Source: Streptomyces griseorubiginosus | GTDB taxonomy: Bacteria; Actinomycetota; Actinomycetes; Streptomycetales; Streptomycetaceae | DNA: 40,443 nt | Direction: 5' to 3' | NCBI RefSeq assembly: GCF_017614965.1 | Contig: NZ_WVUG01000046.1 | Span: 1 to 40,443 of the forward strand | Shown: piece after piece, positions 1 through 7,984 of the stretch | Numbering within the stretch: position 1 is the stretch's first letter | How the letters are laid out: each line of letters opens with the position of its first letter | Program-made: the position numbers and the translations under genes | Notes under the pieces: model-generated | Seen by the model: only the letters and a program-made list of their open reading frames with translations | Told to the model about the DNA's origin: nothing | The model's database searches: none

Positions 1-2130
1 CTCCGGGTAGGCGTCCAGGAGATGGCGCAGGCGGGTGAGGAGGGGGGCGGGCCAGCGGTCGGCTTCGCGGAGCCTGAGTCCGTCGACCGGTTCCTCCAGC
101 AGGTCGTAGGCCCGCCTGAGCAGCTCACCGTGAGCCGAGTCCCCGCGCGGGGGCGCCAGTTCGGCCAGCACGCGCAGCCCCTCCTGCCGGGCCCGGGTCA
201 GCAGCGCGGTGAACTCCTCCGATCCGGGCGGGAGGGAGGCGGGCAGGCAGACGTGCCCGATGCCCCAGCGGCGGATCCCGGCCGGGAGGGTCGCGTTGCG
301 CGCGGGCAGGACCACTCCGAGGCTGTCCCGGAGCCAGCCGGGGGCCGCCGGGTGGGGTGGCGGCGGCAGCGGTCCCGGGGTGAGCAGATGGGTCCGGCCG
401 TCCTCCGCGCGGATCTCCACCTCGCCGCCGTGCCCCGACAGCAGGAGCAGGTCGCCGGTCGCCGGATGGACCTCCCGCACCCGGAAGGGCACGGGCACCG
501 CCGTGACCGGGCCGCCCCCGGGCCAGTCCAGGCGCAGCAGCCGGTCACCGCCGTCCGCGGCGACGACCAGCCCCGCCTCCGCGAGCAACGCCAGGGAGAC
601 CGCGGGCGCCGGCAGCCTGCCCAGTACGGTGGCCGCAGCGTCCGGGCCGCCCTCCGCCGTCCCGTGCACCCGCCCGTCCGCCGTGGCCCACACCACCGCC
701 CCGGACCGGGGGTCTCCGCCCAGCGCGGTGACCTCCGGGCCCGGCAGCCACCGCACGGTCCTCCTCTCCGGCGGCGCGGTCAGATGGTGCACCGTCACGC
801 CGCCCTCGGCGTCCGCCGCGGCGACCAGCCCGGCCCGCACCGAGCACCACAGCCGCAGCACCGGCGCCGGATGCGACAGCGAGCCCAGGATCCGGCCGGG
901 GTCCCCGTCGTCGACGATGAGCACCTCGTTCCCCCTGGCCAGGCACAGCACGCCCCGCTCGGCCGTCCGGGACCAGCCCACCGCCGCCGGCCGCACCGCC
1001 AGTGGATGCAGGACGGCGTCGGCGGTCCCGTCGACGGCCGTCGTCACCACGTGCAGCCCCTTGTCGCCGACCACGGCCGTGGCAGGGGGCCCCGCGTCCG
1101 CGACCGCGAGCAGGTGCGGCTCGGCCGGCAGATCGACCGAGAGGACGGACTCGCCGTCGTCGAGGCGCAGGACGGTACGGCCGTCAGCGGTCGTTGCCAG
1201 GGCCGCCCGGTGGCCGGCCCGGGCACACAGCAGCGTGCCGCCCAGCTCCGCCTGTGCGGCCAGCACGGTTCCGTCCGCGCGGGCCTCGGCGGCCACGCCC
1301 ACGCCGAGGGTGGTGTGCTCGCCGTCGTACAGGTCCAGGTCGTGCCAGGCGGCCCCCGGCAGCGCGCCGCGCAGCCGCAGCCGCACCCGGCCCGCCCCGC
1401 TCGCGCCGAGGACCAGGGCGTCGCGGTCCGGGGGGCGGCTCAGGGTCAGGCCGTCCGGCTCGGCCCGGACGCCGATGTCCACCTCGGTGTGGACCAGCGT
1501 CCGTACCGTCCGTATCTCCTCGGCGTCGGCCCGGCTCACCAGGCCCGGCGGCGGTTCCATGCCCAGCCGCTCCGCCGCCATCACCCGCAGCCGCCAGGCC
1601 GGCAGCGACTCCCGTACGGCCTCCGGCAGCCGGGGCAGGAAGTGCAGGATCCAGCGACTGGCCTCGGCGGCGGCGGTGCCCTCGGCGAGCACCTGCCGGA
1701 AGAGGGGGGTGAGGGTGCGTTCGACCTCGGCCTCGGCGGGCGGCGGGCCGATGGTCGCCGTCCACAGCAACTCCTCGAAACCGCGCACGAGGGGTGGTGC
1801 GCAGCGATGCGCCGAGAGGGTGAAGTCGCGGACCGAACCGAGCAGATGGGGGTCGTGGACGTACAGCTCCCGCCGCAGGGCCGCGCTCACCTCCGGGTAC
1901 AGCACCAGGGCGCGGCTGTCGGCGGCCTCCACCAGCGGTGAGAAGGAGAGCCTGGCCTCCAGACCGGTAGCGCTGTCCGGGGCGAACCGGAGCCGGGCTC
2001 CGCGCAGGAAGTACGGCTCCGCCTGCGCGGCCAGGCACAGCGAGCGGGCCAGCCGCACCACGTCCGGCTGATGCCTGCGCTGCTCCGCGATCAGCCGGAA
2101 CGCGCCACTGCGTTCGGGCGCCGCCGTCAT
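1..2130 (-). CDS. Large multidomain protein: helical N-terminus, beta-propeller-like middle, degenerate GH13-like C-terminus (partial)
   Basis: The gene starts with ATG at 2130, overlaps the stop of the vWA-like gene by 4 bp (ATGA), and reads open to the window edge (710 codons, no stop). Residues ~1-210 are mainly helical, with Leu/Arg/Trp-rich stretches that I do not recognise. Residues ~220-590 show repeating short beta strands (patterns like 'VVAADGGDRLLRLDW') typical of a WD40 or quinoprotein-like propeller. From ~595 on, the order of elements resembles the start of a GH13 TIM barrel: a WLRDSLG start, then IRRWGIGHVCLP, then a helix ending GLRVLAELAP, then VDGLRLREAD. In active GH13 enzymes the last motif reads GFRLDA and its Asp is the nucleophile; here Arg-Glu stands in that position, so catalysis is unlikely. 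No signal peptide is visible, which suggests a cytosolic protein. As last visible gene of the moxR operon it may be the sensor or effector arm. Domain assignment is by eye. Confidence 0.6.
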   Translation of the reverse strand, partial: MTAAPERSGAFRLIAEQRRHQPDVVRLARSLCLAAQAEPYFLRGARLRFAPDSATGLEARLSFSPLVEAADSRALVLYPEVSAALRRELYVHDPHLLGSVRDFTLSAHRCAPPLVRGFEELLWTATIGPPPAEAEVERTLTPLFRQVLAEGTAAAEASRWILHFLPRLPEAVRESLPAWRLRVMAAERLGMEPPPGLVSRADAEEIRTVRTLVHTEVDIGVRAEPDGLTLSRPPDRDALVLGASGAGRVRLRLRGALPGAAWHDLDLYDGEHTTLGVGVAAEARADGTVLAAQAELGGTLLCARAGHRAALATTADGRTVLRLDDGESVLSVDLPAEPHLLAVADAGPPATAVVGDKGLHVVTTAVDGTADAVLHPLAVRPAAVGWSRTAERGVLCLARGNEVLIVDDGDPGRILGSLSHPAPVLRLWCSVRAGLVAAADAEGGVTVHHLTAPPERRTVRWLPGPEVTALGGDPRSGAVVWATADGRVHGTAEGGPDAAATVLGRLPAPAVSLALLAEAGLVVAADGGDRLLRLDWPGGGPVTAVPVPFRVREVHPATGDLLLLSGHGGEVEIRAEDGRTHLLTPGPLPPPPHPAAPGWLRDSLGVVLPARNATLPAGIRRWGIGHVCLPASLPPGSEEFTALLTRARQEGLRVLAELAPPRGDSAHGELLRRAYDLLEEPVDGLRLREADRWPAPLLTRLRHLLDAYPE

Positions 2131-3314
2131 CGGGGCCGTCCCGCCGGCCGCGGATCCTGGCGGGCCGCCCGGGCCGCCGTCTGGGCGAACCGTACGGACA
2201 CCCGGCGGTCCAGCGGGACCAGAGCGACCGTCCGTCGCACGGCCGCCGGGTACTCCTCCGCCGGATAGGGGGTGAGACAGACGACGGAGGTGCCCGCCTC
2301 GCGCAGCCGCCGCAGATACGGCAGCCAGCCGGCCGGCGAGGAGTGGTGCCGGCCGGGCAGCGGCGGCTGCAGGTGTCCGAGGTCGGACAGCAGGATCACC
2401 GGCTGCCCGTGCGGCGGCACCGGGTGGGGCTCCCAGGTGCGGCCCCGGTCACGGCTGACGCCCCGGGTGATGCGCAGGTCCAGCACGCGCAGCCCGCCCG
2501 GTGGCAGGATCCGGGCCGCGAGCCGGGCCGCCCACTCCTGGTCGTGCCGGAAGGGGCGCATCGACTCACCGCGGTCGATCAGCAGCAGTGCCCCGGCCCG
2601 GGTCGTGGGCCGGCGCCGGTAGGGCACCCGCTGCCGGGCGACCCGGCCGCCCGCGAGACCCCGTACGACGAGGTCCACCAGCCGGACGTGGTCGACGGCC
2701 CGTCCCGTCCGGTAGGTGCTGGCCACCGCGAGGAAGATCGCCCGCTCGGTCTGCGGGTTCCACGGCGAGGCGGGCAGCGGCGGAGCCGTGGCCCAGGGCA
2801 CGTCGAACGCCTCGGTGTGGCCGAGCAGCGTCCCGGCGTCGTCGTCCCCGGGGTCGGGCGCGACGCCCTCGCGCCACAGCTCTCGGCCCGCCTCCGCGTC
2901 CGGTGCCGGCCGGGCGGCGCGGACCAGGAGCAGCGAACCGCCGGTGGGCGGGCGGGTGTCCGGGTCGGGGAGCCGTCCCGGGCCACCCGCTGAACCCAGG
3001 CCGGGACCGGGCCGCGAGGGCGCGGTGCCTGCCGTCGCACCGGGCTTGTCCGTCCGGTGCGGCGGGTCGCCGGCGCGGGCCGGCGTACCGTCGCCGCCGC
3101 GCGGTGGCCGTGGTGGGGGCGCCGCGGCTCGGCCCCGGCCGGTGGGCGCGTCATCCGTGGGCGCATCCCCCGAGGGCGCGGACGGGGCACGGCTCGCGGA
3201 GGGCAGCGCGAGGCCCATGGCCCTGGCCAGCGTGGTCATGCCGGCCGGATCGGACACCCCCAGGACGCGGGCCGCGCGCAGCAGATCCCCCAGACGGGCC
3301 GGGCCCGGGCTCAT
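2127..3314 (-). CDS. vWA-like protein, partner of MoxR ATPase
   Basis: A 395-residue protein starting with ATG at 3314 inside the stop of the moxR gene (ATGA overlap) and ending 4 bp into the next gene, so all three are translationally coupled. Residues 1-35 form a helical segment (LGDLLRAARVLGV...), followed by a ~90-residue Pro/Gly/Ala-rich linker. The region from ~130 onward is folded. LLLIDRGESM at 244-252 occupies the place of the vWA MIDAS motif (DxSxS), with D247 and S251 kept but Gly at the middle Ser; the C-terminal half has strands such as VILLSDLG and VVCLTPYP, as in a vWA Rossmann fold. vWA proteins paired with MoxR ATPases usually act as adaptors that couple ATP-driven remodelling to a target; that role is inferred here. 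No membrane segment is seen. Confidence 0.65.
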   Translation of the reverse strand: MSPGPARLGDLLRAARVLGVSDPAGMTTLARAMGLALPSASRAPSAPSGDAPTDDAPTGRGRAAAPPPRPPRGGDGTPARAGDPPHRTDKPGATAGTAPSRPGPGLGSAGGPGRLPDPDTRPPTGGSLLLVRAARPAPDAEAGRELWREGVAPDPGDDDAGTLLGHTEAFDVPWATAPPLPASPWNPQTERAIFLAVASTYRTGRAVDHVRLVDLVVRGLAGGRVARQRVPYRRRPTTRAGALLLIDRGESMRPFRHDQEWAARLAARILPPGGLRVLDLRITRGVSRDRGRTWEPHPVPPHGQPVILLSDLGHLQPPLPGRHHSSPAGWLPYLRRLREAGTSVVCLTPYPAEEYPAAVRRTVALVPLDRRVSVRFAQTAARAARQDPRPAGRPR

Positions 3315-4213
3315 GCGTAGGCGGAGGTGTCGGGCGTGCCCTTCACCATGGCGAGGTCCGCGACGGCCCGCCACTCCGGTGAGTCGGCCGTCAGGGCCAT
3401 CTGGTGGCAGGCCCGCAGCGTGTCCAGGAACTCGGCGGTGCTCGCCGCCGGCCGCGCCGCCACCGACTCGCTCTCGAACATCTCGGCCAACTCCAGGGTG
3501 AGCGCCTCGTCGTAGTCGTCCCCCATGTGCAACCGGGCGACCTTCAGGAGGTGTTCGCGGTCCGGCGACTCCAGCTTCAGCAGGATGCAGCGGCGCAGGA
3601 AGGCGGCGGACAACTCCCGCTCCTCGTTGCTCGTGATCACCACCAGCGGTGCACCCGCGCTCTCGGCCGCCGTCACCATCCGCCGGTCCGGGCCCATGAA
3701 GCGCAGGTTGTTGAGCGGATCGAGCAGGGCGTCGGGGACATCGGGGTCGGCCTTGTCGATCTCGTCGATCAGGACCACCGCGGGCCGGTCGCGCAGGGCG
3801 GGCGGGCAGTGTTCGTCCATGGCCGGGTCGAGCGCCTTCCACAGCGGGCCCGGCCGGACGTAGGACCGTGAACCGGAGCCCTTGAGCCGGCCCAGCGTGG
3901 CGTCGTTGAGCTGGCGGAACGCCTCCTCGCGCCAGAGCAGGTCGTGCGGTTCGGTGCGGGCGGTGACCACTTCGGCGTAGTAGCGCAGACGCATCAGCCG
4001 TGCCACGTTCGGCGCCAGGGTCGACTTGCCCGACCCTGGCGGGCCGAGCACCAGTAACGGACGGCTGGACGCCAGGGCGACGTTGACGGCCAGGACGGTC
4101 CGGTCGTCGAAGAGGTACACCTGGTCGTCGAGGCGGGCCGTGTCGCGCGGTGGTACGCGGGTGACCTCCGCGGGCCGCTCCGACTCCCCGGCCGGGTCGA
4201 AAAGCTTGATCAA
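3311..4213 (-). CDS. MoxR-family AAA+ ATPase
   Basis: A 300-residue AAA+ protein. Walker A is GPPGSGKST at 57-65, Walker B is VVLIDEID near 146-153, sensor-1 is VVITSNEE, and an arginine-finger region FLRRC follows; a C-terminal helical lid completes the domain. MoxR ATPases remodel or activate partner complexes, usually with a vWA protein, and the next gene encodes one, overlapping by 4 bp. The start used is TTG at 4213, preceded by a G-rich Shine-Dalgarno (AAGGGGG) about 10 bases upstream; no ATG or GTG lies nearby in frame. The gene follows the TIR-NTPase gene on the same strand after a 227-bp gap that contains 12-bp tandem repeats, so it may be co-transcribed or have its own promoter. Confidence 0.85.
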   Translation of the reverse strand: MIKLFDPAGESERPAEVTRVPPRDTARLDDQVYLFDDRTVLAVNVALASSRPLLVLGPPGSGKSTLAPNVARLMRLRYYAEVVTARTEPHDLLWREEAFRQLNDATLGRLKGSGSRSYVRPGPLWKALDPAMDEHCPPALRDRPAVVLIDEIDKADPDVPDALLDPLNNLRFMGPDRRMVTAAESAGAPLVVITSNEERELSAAFLRRCILLKLESPDREHLLKVARLHMGDDYDEALTLELAEMFESESVAARPAASTAEFLDTLRACHQMALTADSPEWRAVADLAMVKGTPDTSAYA

Positions 4214-4230
4214 GCCTACTGTCCCCCTTG

Positions 4231-4340
4231 TCGGACCAGACGTCGGACCGGACGCCGGACCAGATGTCGGCCAGACGTCGCATCACGTGCCGGATCACCT
4301 GCCGGACGCATGTCGGATCACTTCTCGGATCACATGTCGG
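4231..4340. repeat. 12-bp tandem repeat upstream of moxR
   Basis: About nine degenerate copies of a 11-12 bp unit (TCGGACCAGACG, TCGGACCGGACG, CCGGACCAGATG, then variants such as TCGGATCACATG) lie head to tail in the gap between the TIR-NTPase stop and the moxR start. The unit drifts from a GGACC form on the left to a GGATCAC form on the right. It is outside both genes, just upstream of moxR in the direction of transcription, so it could be a multi-site protein-binding array or a slippage-prone spacer. Confidence 0.75.
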
Positions 4341-4440
4341 CGCAGATCTCCGGCCTACCCCGTTGCTCTCTTCCCCATGGCACGCGCGGCCAGTACTCCG
4401 ACGGCGAATCTGTCCGGCGGCGCGGGCGGGTGACGGAGCC

Positions 4441-6768
4441 TCAGCTCACCGACCGGCGCCGTATCCGCACCTCCGGGAAGCCGGTGGGCGCCGCCTGCTC
4501 GGGAGCGAGCGCGCGCCGAACACCCGTCGTCACGTCCACCCGGCTCAGCCAGGGCGCCCGGCGCAGGCCCTCCGGCAACGGCAGGTCCGGCCACGGGTCG
4601 ATGTCGAGGAACATGACCGGCGAGGTCTCGAGCGCGGTCAGATCCAGCAGGTTCGGGCAGCGCAGTATCCGCAGCGACCGCAGCGACCGGCACCCGGTCA
4701 GTGCGGGCAGGGCGACGAGCTCCGGGTCGTCGGTGAGGACCAGTGAGCGCAGCCCGGGCAGCCGTGGCAGCACCTCGGCCAGTCCGTCGACCCGGCCCGA
4801 GCAGCACAGTTCGGGCACGGGGGTGCCGGCCCGCAGCAGCGCGCGCACCTGAGCGGACGACCGTACGCGCACCCGCCGCTCCGCGGGCCGGGGACGGGCG
4901 CCGAGGGCCGAGAGCCGCCTCGGCGGCCGTCCCGGCGGCGCCAGCACACTGCGGGCGGTGCCCTGGTCCGACTCGGCGGCCCGCAACTCGTCCAGGAGCT
5001 CGTGGAGTTCGGGGGAGGGGTGGCGGCCGAGCAGTTCGCCCGGGCTCGTGCCCGGCGCGTGGGCCAGGTGGTGGGCGGCCAGGAAGGTCCTGACCTCGGG
5101 GCCCGGGAAGGCCACGGTGTCCGGGCCGGGGCGGAACACCACGCCCGCCCGGTCCGCGAGCGCGGCCAGCAGGCGCTCGGGGGAGGCCGCGTCGGAGGCG
5201 CCGGGGTCGCGCAGCGCGCTCAGCGCGGTCCGCAGCGGGACCCGCGAGGCGTCCACGCCGAGCGTGGCGACGGCCAGCCGGCCGGAGGCCGCCCGCAGGA
5301 CACTGTCGGGCACCTGGCGCGCGGCGAGGCCGGGCACGGCCGGGTCGGACGAGCCGGCCGGTTCCTCCGGGGGCCGCCGCCAGGCCGCCGAGACACCGGC
5401 CCGCAGCAGCCGGTGCCGGGCGACCGGCATCGGCCGACCGGTCCGGCGCACCGCCCGCAGCAGTGCCGAGACGGCGGCCGGGCGGCGGGCGACGCCGACG
5501 AGCAGCGGATCGGTGGCGAACCGGTCGGTGAGGAGCGCCCGGGCCTGCCGGTCCTCGGGAGTCGCCGTAGTGAGGGAGGCGAGCAGGGTGTGCACGCCGT
5601 CGGGGGACAGGGGCCGCAGCCCGACGACCCGGAAGCCCTCCCCGAGGCGGGCCCAGGGCACCCCGGTGCCGTTCGTGGCGATGACACACGGCGCCTGGGG
5701 GTGGGCGTCGAGCAGGCGCAGCAGGTGGTCCCACACGGCGGCGCGGTTGCCCTCGGGCACCGCGTCCAGGTCGTCCACGGCCAGGAAGGCCCGCCCGGAC
5801 CGCAGTTGCCGGGCCACCCAGCCCGCCGGTTCCTGCGGGGCGGCCAGCGGGGCGAGCGTGGGCACCATGCCGTCCAGCCGGGGCAGCGCCCCCGAGCGCG
5901 CCGACAGCACGAGCGGTGTCCGGCAGCCCCAGGGCGCCCGGCCCGCACCCGCCGGCCCCCGTCCCGGGTCGTCCAGCGCCTGTGCGGCGAGCCGCGCCAG
6001 CTCGGTGCTGTGGCCGGCCCCCGTGGGACCGACGAGCAGGATGCGCCGCCCCAGCTCCGGCAGCAGCTCCGCGGGGACGTCACGGTCCGGCTCCGGCGCG
6101 CCCCGGCCGGCGCGGACGTCGAGGGTGCGGGCCACCGGCATCGCGGGCAGGGCCGGTGCCACCTCCTTGCGGAACTGCTCGGTGAAGGACCCGTCGTCCG
6201 CCGCCAGGGCGTCGGGCGCGTTCCCGACGGAGCGGTCGTCCAGCACGGGCGCCGGGGCCGAGCCCGCGGCCATCGCCGTCATACGGGCCACGATCCCGTC
6301 CAGGACGCGGTCCAGCGCCGCGCGGTAACGCGGGGCCTGCATGGTCATCAGGGCCAGCCCCAGCGAGCGGTACTCGGGCGGCTGGCCCGCGGAGAAGGTG
6401 TCGGCCGTGGCGACCGGTCCCGGCAGCCGCCGTTCGACCGGCTCCCAGACCAGGGGCAGCGCCGGCTGCGGCGCGGTCCCGGTCCTCGCCTGTCCCAGAT
6501 TGCGCCGCAGCGCCAGCACCGCCCAGTCGTGATGGGCCGGGCCCTCGTTGAAGTACGCCGGGCTGCACAGCGCCAGTACGATGTCCGCGCTCTCGACGCC
6601 GTACGTCCTGCTCTGCTCGGCCGGGGAGGCGGGCGGCGGGACGAGGCGGTCGAAGCCAGGTCCGCCCGTGGCGTCCAGACGCCGTCTCAGCTCGTCCAGG
6701 AATCTCGCGACCCAGGCTTCGTCCCTGCCGCGCACGTAGCTGACGGCATAGCGGTACACGGGCACCAT
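4441..6768 (-). CDS. TIR-like domain / STAND-type NTPase / leucine-rich repeat protein
   Basis: A 775-residue protein with three parts. Residues 1-~135 resemble a TIR-like domain of the FxsC kind: YAVSYVRG strand, SADIVLALCSPAYF, then HHDWAVLAL; the Trp-x-x-x-Glu pattern that carries the NADase glutamate is not evident. Residues ~235-560 form a P-loop NTPase: GPTGAGHST at 247-255 with His253 where the Walker A lysine belongs, and a good Walker B LAVDDLD. Residues ~640-770 hold leucine-rich repeats (LPGLRSLVLTDDPELVALP, CRSLRSLRILRCPNLLDL). This TIR-NTPase-LRR order parallels plant TNL receptors and bacterial STAND immune proteins. No signal peptide is visible. The ATG start at 6768 has a GGGGGATGAG leader. 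It heads the moxR/vWA/propeller cluster on the same strand, so it may be the sensor. The Walker A substitution suggests weak or absent ATP hydrolysis. Confidence 0.75.
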   Translation of the reverse strand: MVPVYRYAVSYVRGRDEAWVARFLDELRRRLDATGGPGFDRLVPPPASPAEQSRTYGVESADIVLALCSPAYFNEGPAHHDWAVLALRRNLGQARTGTAPQPALPLVWEPVERRLPGPVATADTFSAGQPPEYRSLGLALMTMQAPRYRAALDRVLDGIVARMTAMAAGSAPAPVLDDRSVGNAPDALAADDGSFTEQFRKEVAPALPAMPVARTLDVRAGRGAPEPDRDVPAELLPELGRRILLVGPTGAGHSTELARLAAQALDDPGRGPAGAGRAPWGCRTPLVLSARSGALPRLDGMVPTLAPLAAPQEPAGWVARQLRSGRAFLAVDDLDAVPEGNRAAVWDHLLRLLDAHPQAPCVIATNGTGVPWARLGEGFRVVGLRPLSPDGVHTLLASLTTATPEDRQARALLTDRFATDPLLVGVARRPAAVSALLRAVRRTGRPMPVARHRLLRAGVSAAWRRPPEEPAGSSDPAVPGLAARQVPDSVLRAASGRLAVATLGVDASRVPLRTALSALRDPGASDAASPERLLAALADRAGVVFRPGPDTVAFPGPEVRTFLAAHHLAHAPGTSPGELLGRHPSPELHELLDELRAAESDQGTARSVLAPPGRPPRRLSALGARPRPAERRVRVRSSAQVRALLRAGTPVPELCCSGRVDGLAEVLPRLPGLRSLVLTDDPELVALPALTGCRSLRSLRILRCPNLLDLTALETSPVMFLDIDPWPDLPLPEGLRRAPWLSRVDVTTGVRRALAPEQAAPTGFPEVRIRRRSVS

Positions 6769-6895
6769 CTCATCCCCCGGTATGTGGCTTGCGTACCTGA
6801 ATCCAGTTTCTCACGAGCCCGGGGGACCGGCCGTGGCAGAATCCCCGCCATCAACTCGTAACCATTCAGGCTTTATTGGCGAATTGTCAGGTAAC

Positions 6896-7984
6896 ATGCC
6901 CAACGTGCCGGTCGGGGAGCAGTCCCTGGGAAAGAAGCAGGCGAACCTGCTCACTGCCATCATGCGGGGGGTGCCTGTCCTGGGACGCGGCAAGGACTTC
7001 CACGCCCTGACCGACGGGGACATCCGCAGCGCGCTGGACAGACTTCCTGCGGGCTCCGACGTGTCGCAGGCGGGCGAGCTCAACCGGCTGCGCCCCCGCC
7101 TGCTGGACGCGGTCATCGGAGCCCGGACCCGGCAGGCGTGCTACCTCCGGGGGCTGCCCAGCCACGGCCTGGAGCCGCTGCTGCGGACCGTCGGCGAGGC
7201 CGTCCGCGCCCCGCTGGTCCTGCGCGTGGTGTACGGCGCCAGTACCGAGGTTCCGCTGCGGGCGCTGAGCTATGTGCTGCCGGCCGTCCGGATGGCGGCC
7301 CGGCTGGCCGCGGCCGGGCACCGGGCCCTGCACGTCCAGGTCGTGCTCGCGGGATCCCTCGGCTGCCCCATCAACGGCCTCACCGCCTCCGCGGTCGCCG
7401 AGGAGAACGAGTTGCTCACCCGGTGCCTCGACCGGCTCCTGACCCTGCTGATCCCGCACCGCTACGGGATCTACGGCACCCAGACCCCGGCCGGTGTCCT
7501 GGCCGCGCTGGAGGACCTGGTGCGCACCCTCACCCCGGAGAGGCGGGCGCGCGTCCTGGAGCGGCTCGGCGGCAAGGGCGGCGCGACGGCCGAGGAGCAG
7601 ACGCTGCTGTACGCGGCCGCCCACGTCCTGGTCCACGACCGCGCCGCCGTCCCGCTGGCGCTGGAGCGGGGCACCGCCGTCCCGCCCGACGCCAGGGTGA
7701 TCGACATCGGCGGCCTCCAGGAGCGCCACTTCCACGACGTACGACGCCTGTTCGCATCCGGGGCGGCGCAGGGGCCCGGGGCGCTGGTGCTGTCCCGGCA
7801 CGCCGTGCCCCCGTACACCATGGCGCGGGGCGGGGACGTCGGACTGCGTCAGTTCCTGGACGGCGGCTCGCCGTGCGAACCGCCGGCCGAGACCGCCCGC
7901 CGCGATCTGGACCTGCTGTGGGACGAGTTGCTGCCGAGCGACCTGCGCCGAGTCGTCGACGTCCGGCAGGAAGCCCTGCGATGA
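6896..7984 (+). CDS. Unrecognised protein coupled to AAC(3)-family gene
   Basis: A 362-residue soluble protein that I cannot assign to a family. The middle (residues ~100-230) alternates strands and helices: APLVLRVVYGAS, a long Ala/Leu-rich helix, HVQVVLAGSLG, then IPHRYGIYGTQTP, suggesting an alpha/beta nucleotide- or cofactor-binding fold. A later stretch ARVIDIGGLQERHF could be another beta-alpha unit. The stop overlaps the ATG of the acetyltransferase gene (ATGA), so the two are one translational unit and probably one pathway. The start ATG at 6896 has only a weak upstream CAGG; in-frame ATG 6962 is an alternative, and an upstream TTG/ATG extension to 6782 is unlikely because its codon use is atypical. 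It is divergent from the TIR-NTPase gene, sharing a 127-bp promoter region. Confidence 0.6.
   Translation: MPNVPVGEQSLGKKQANLLTAIMRGVPVLGRGKDFHALTDGDIRSALDRLPAGSDVSQAGELNRLRPRLLDAVIGARTRQACYLRGLPSHGLEPLLRTVGEAVRAPLVLRVVYGASTEVPLRALSYVLPAVRMAARLAAAGHRALHVQVVLAGSLGCPINGLTASAVAEENELLTRCLDRLLTLLIPHRYGIYGTQTPAGVLAALEDLVRTLTPERRARVLERLGGKGGATAEEQTLLYAAAHVLVHDRAAVPLALERGTAVPPDARVIDIGGLQERHFHDVRRLFASGAAQGPGALVLSRHAVPPYTMARGGDVGLRQFLDGGSPCEPPAETARRDLDLLWDELLPSDLRRVVDVRQEALR

Noticed and set aside
22..2071. Long plus-strand frames opposite the propeller/GH13-like gene
   Set aside because: They are shadows of a minus-strand gene: low-complexity Arg/Gly/Pro translation, no family, no ribosome site.
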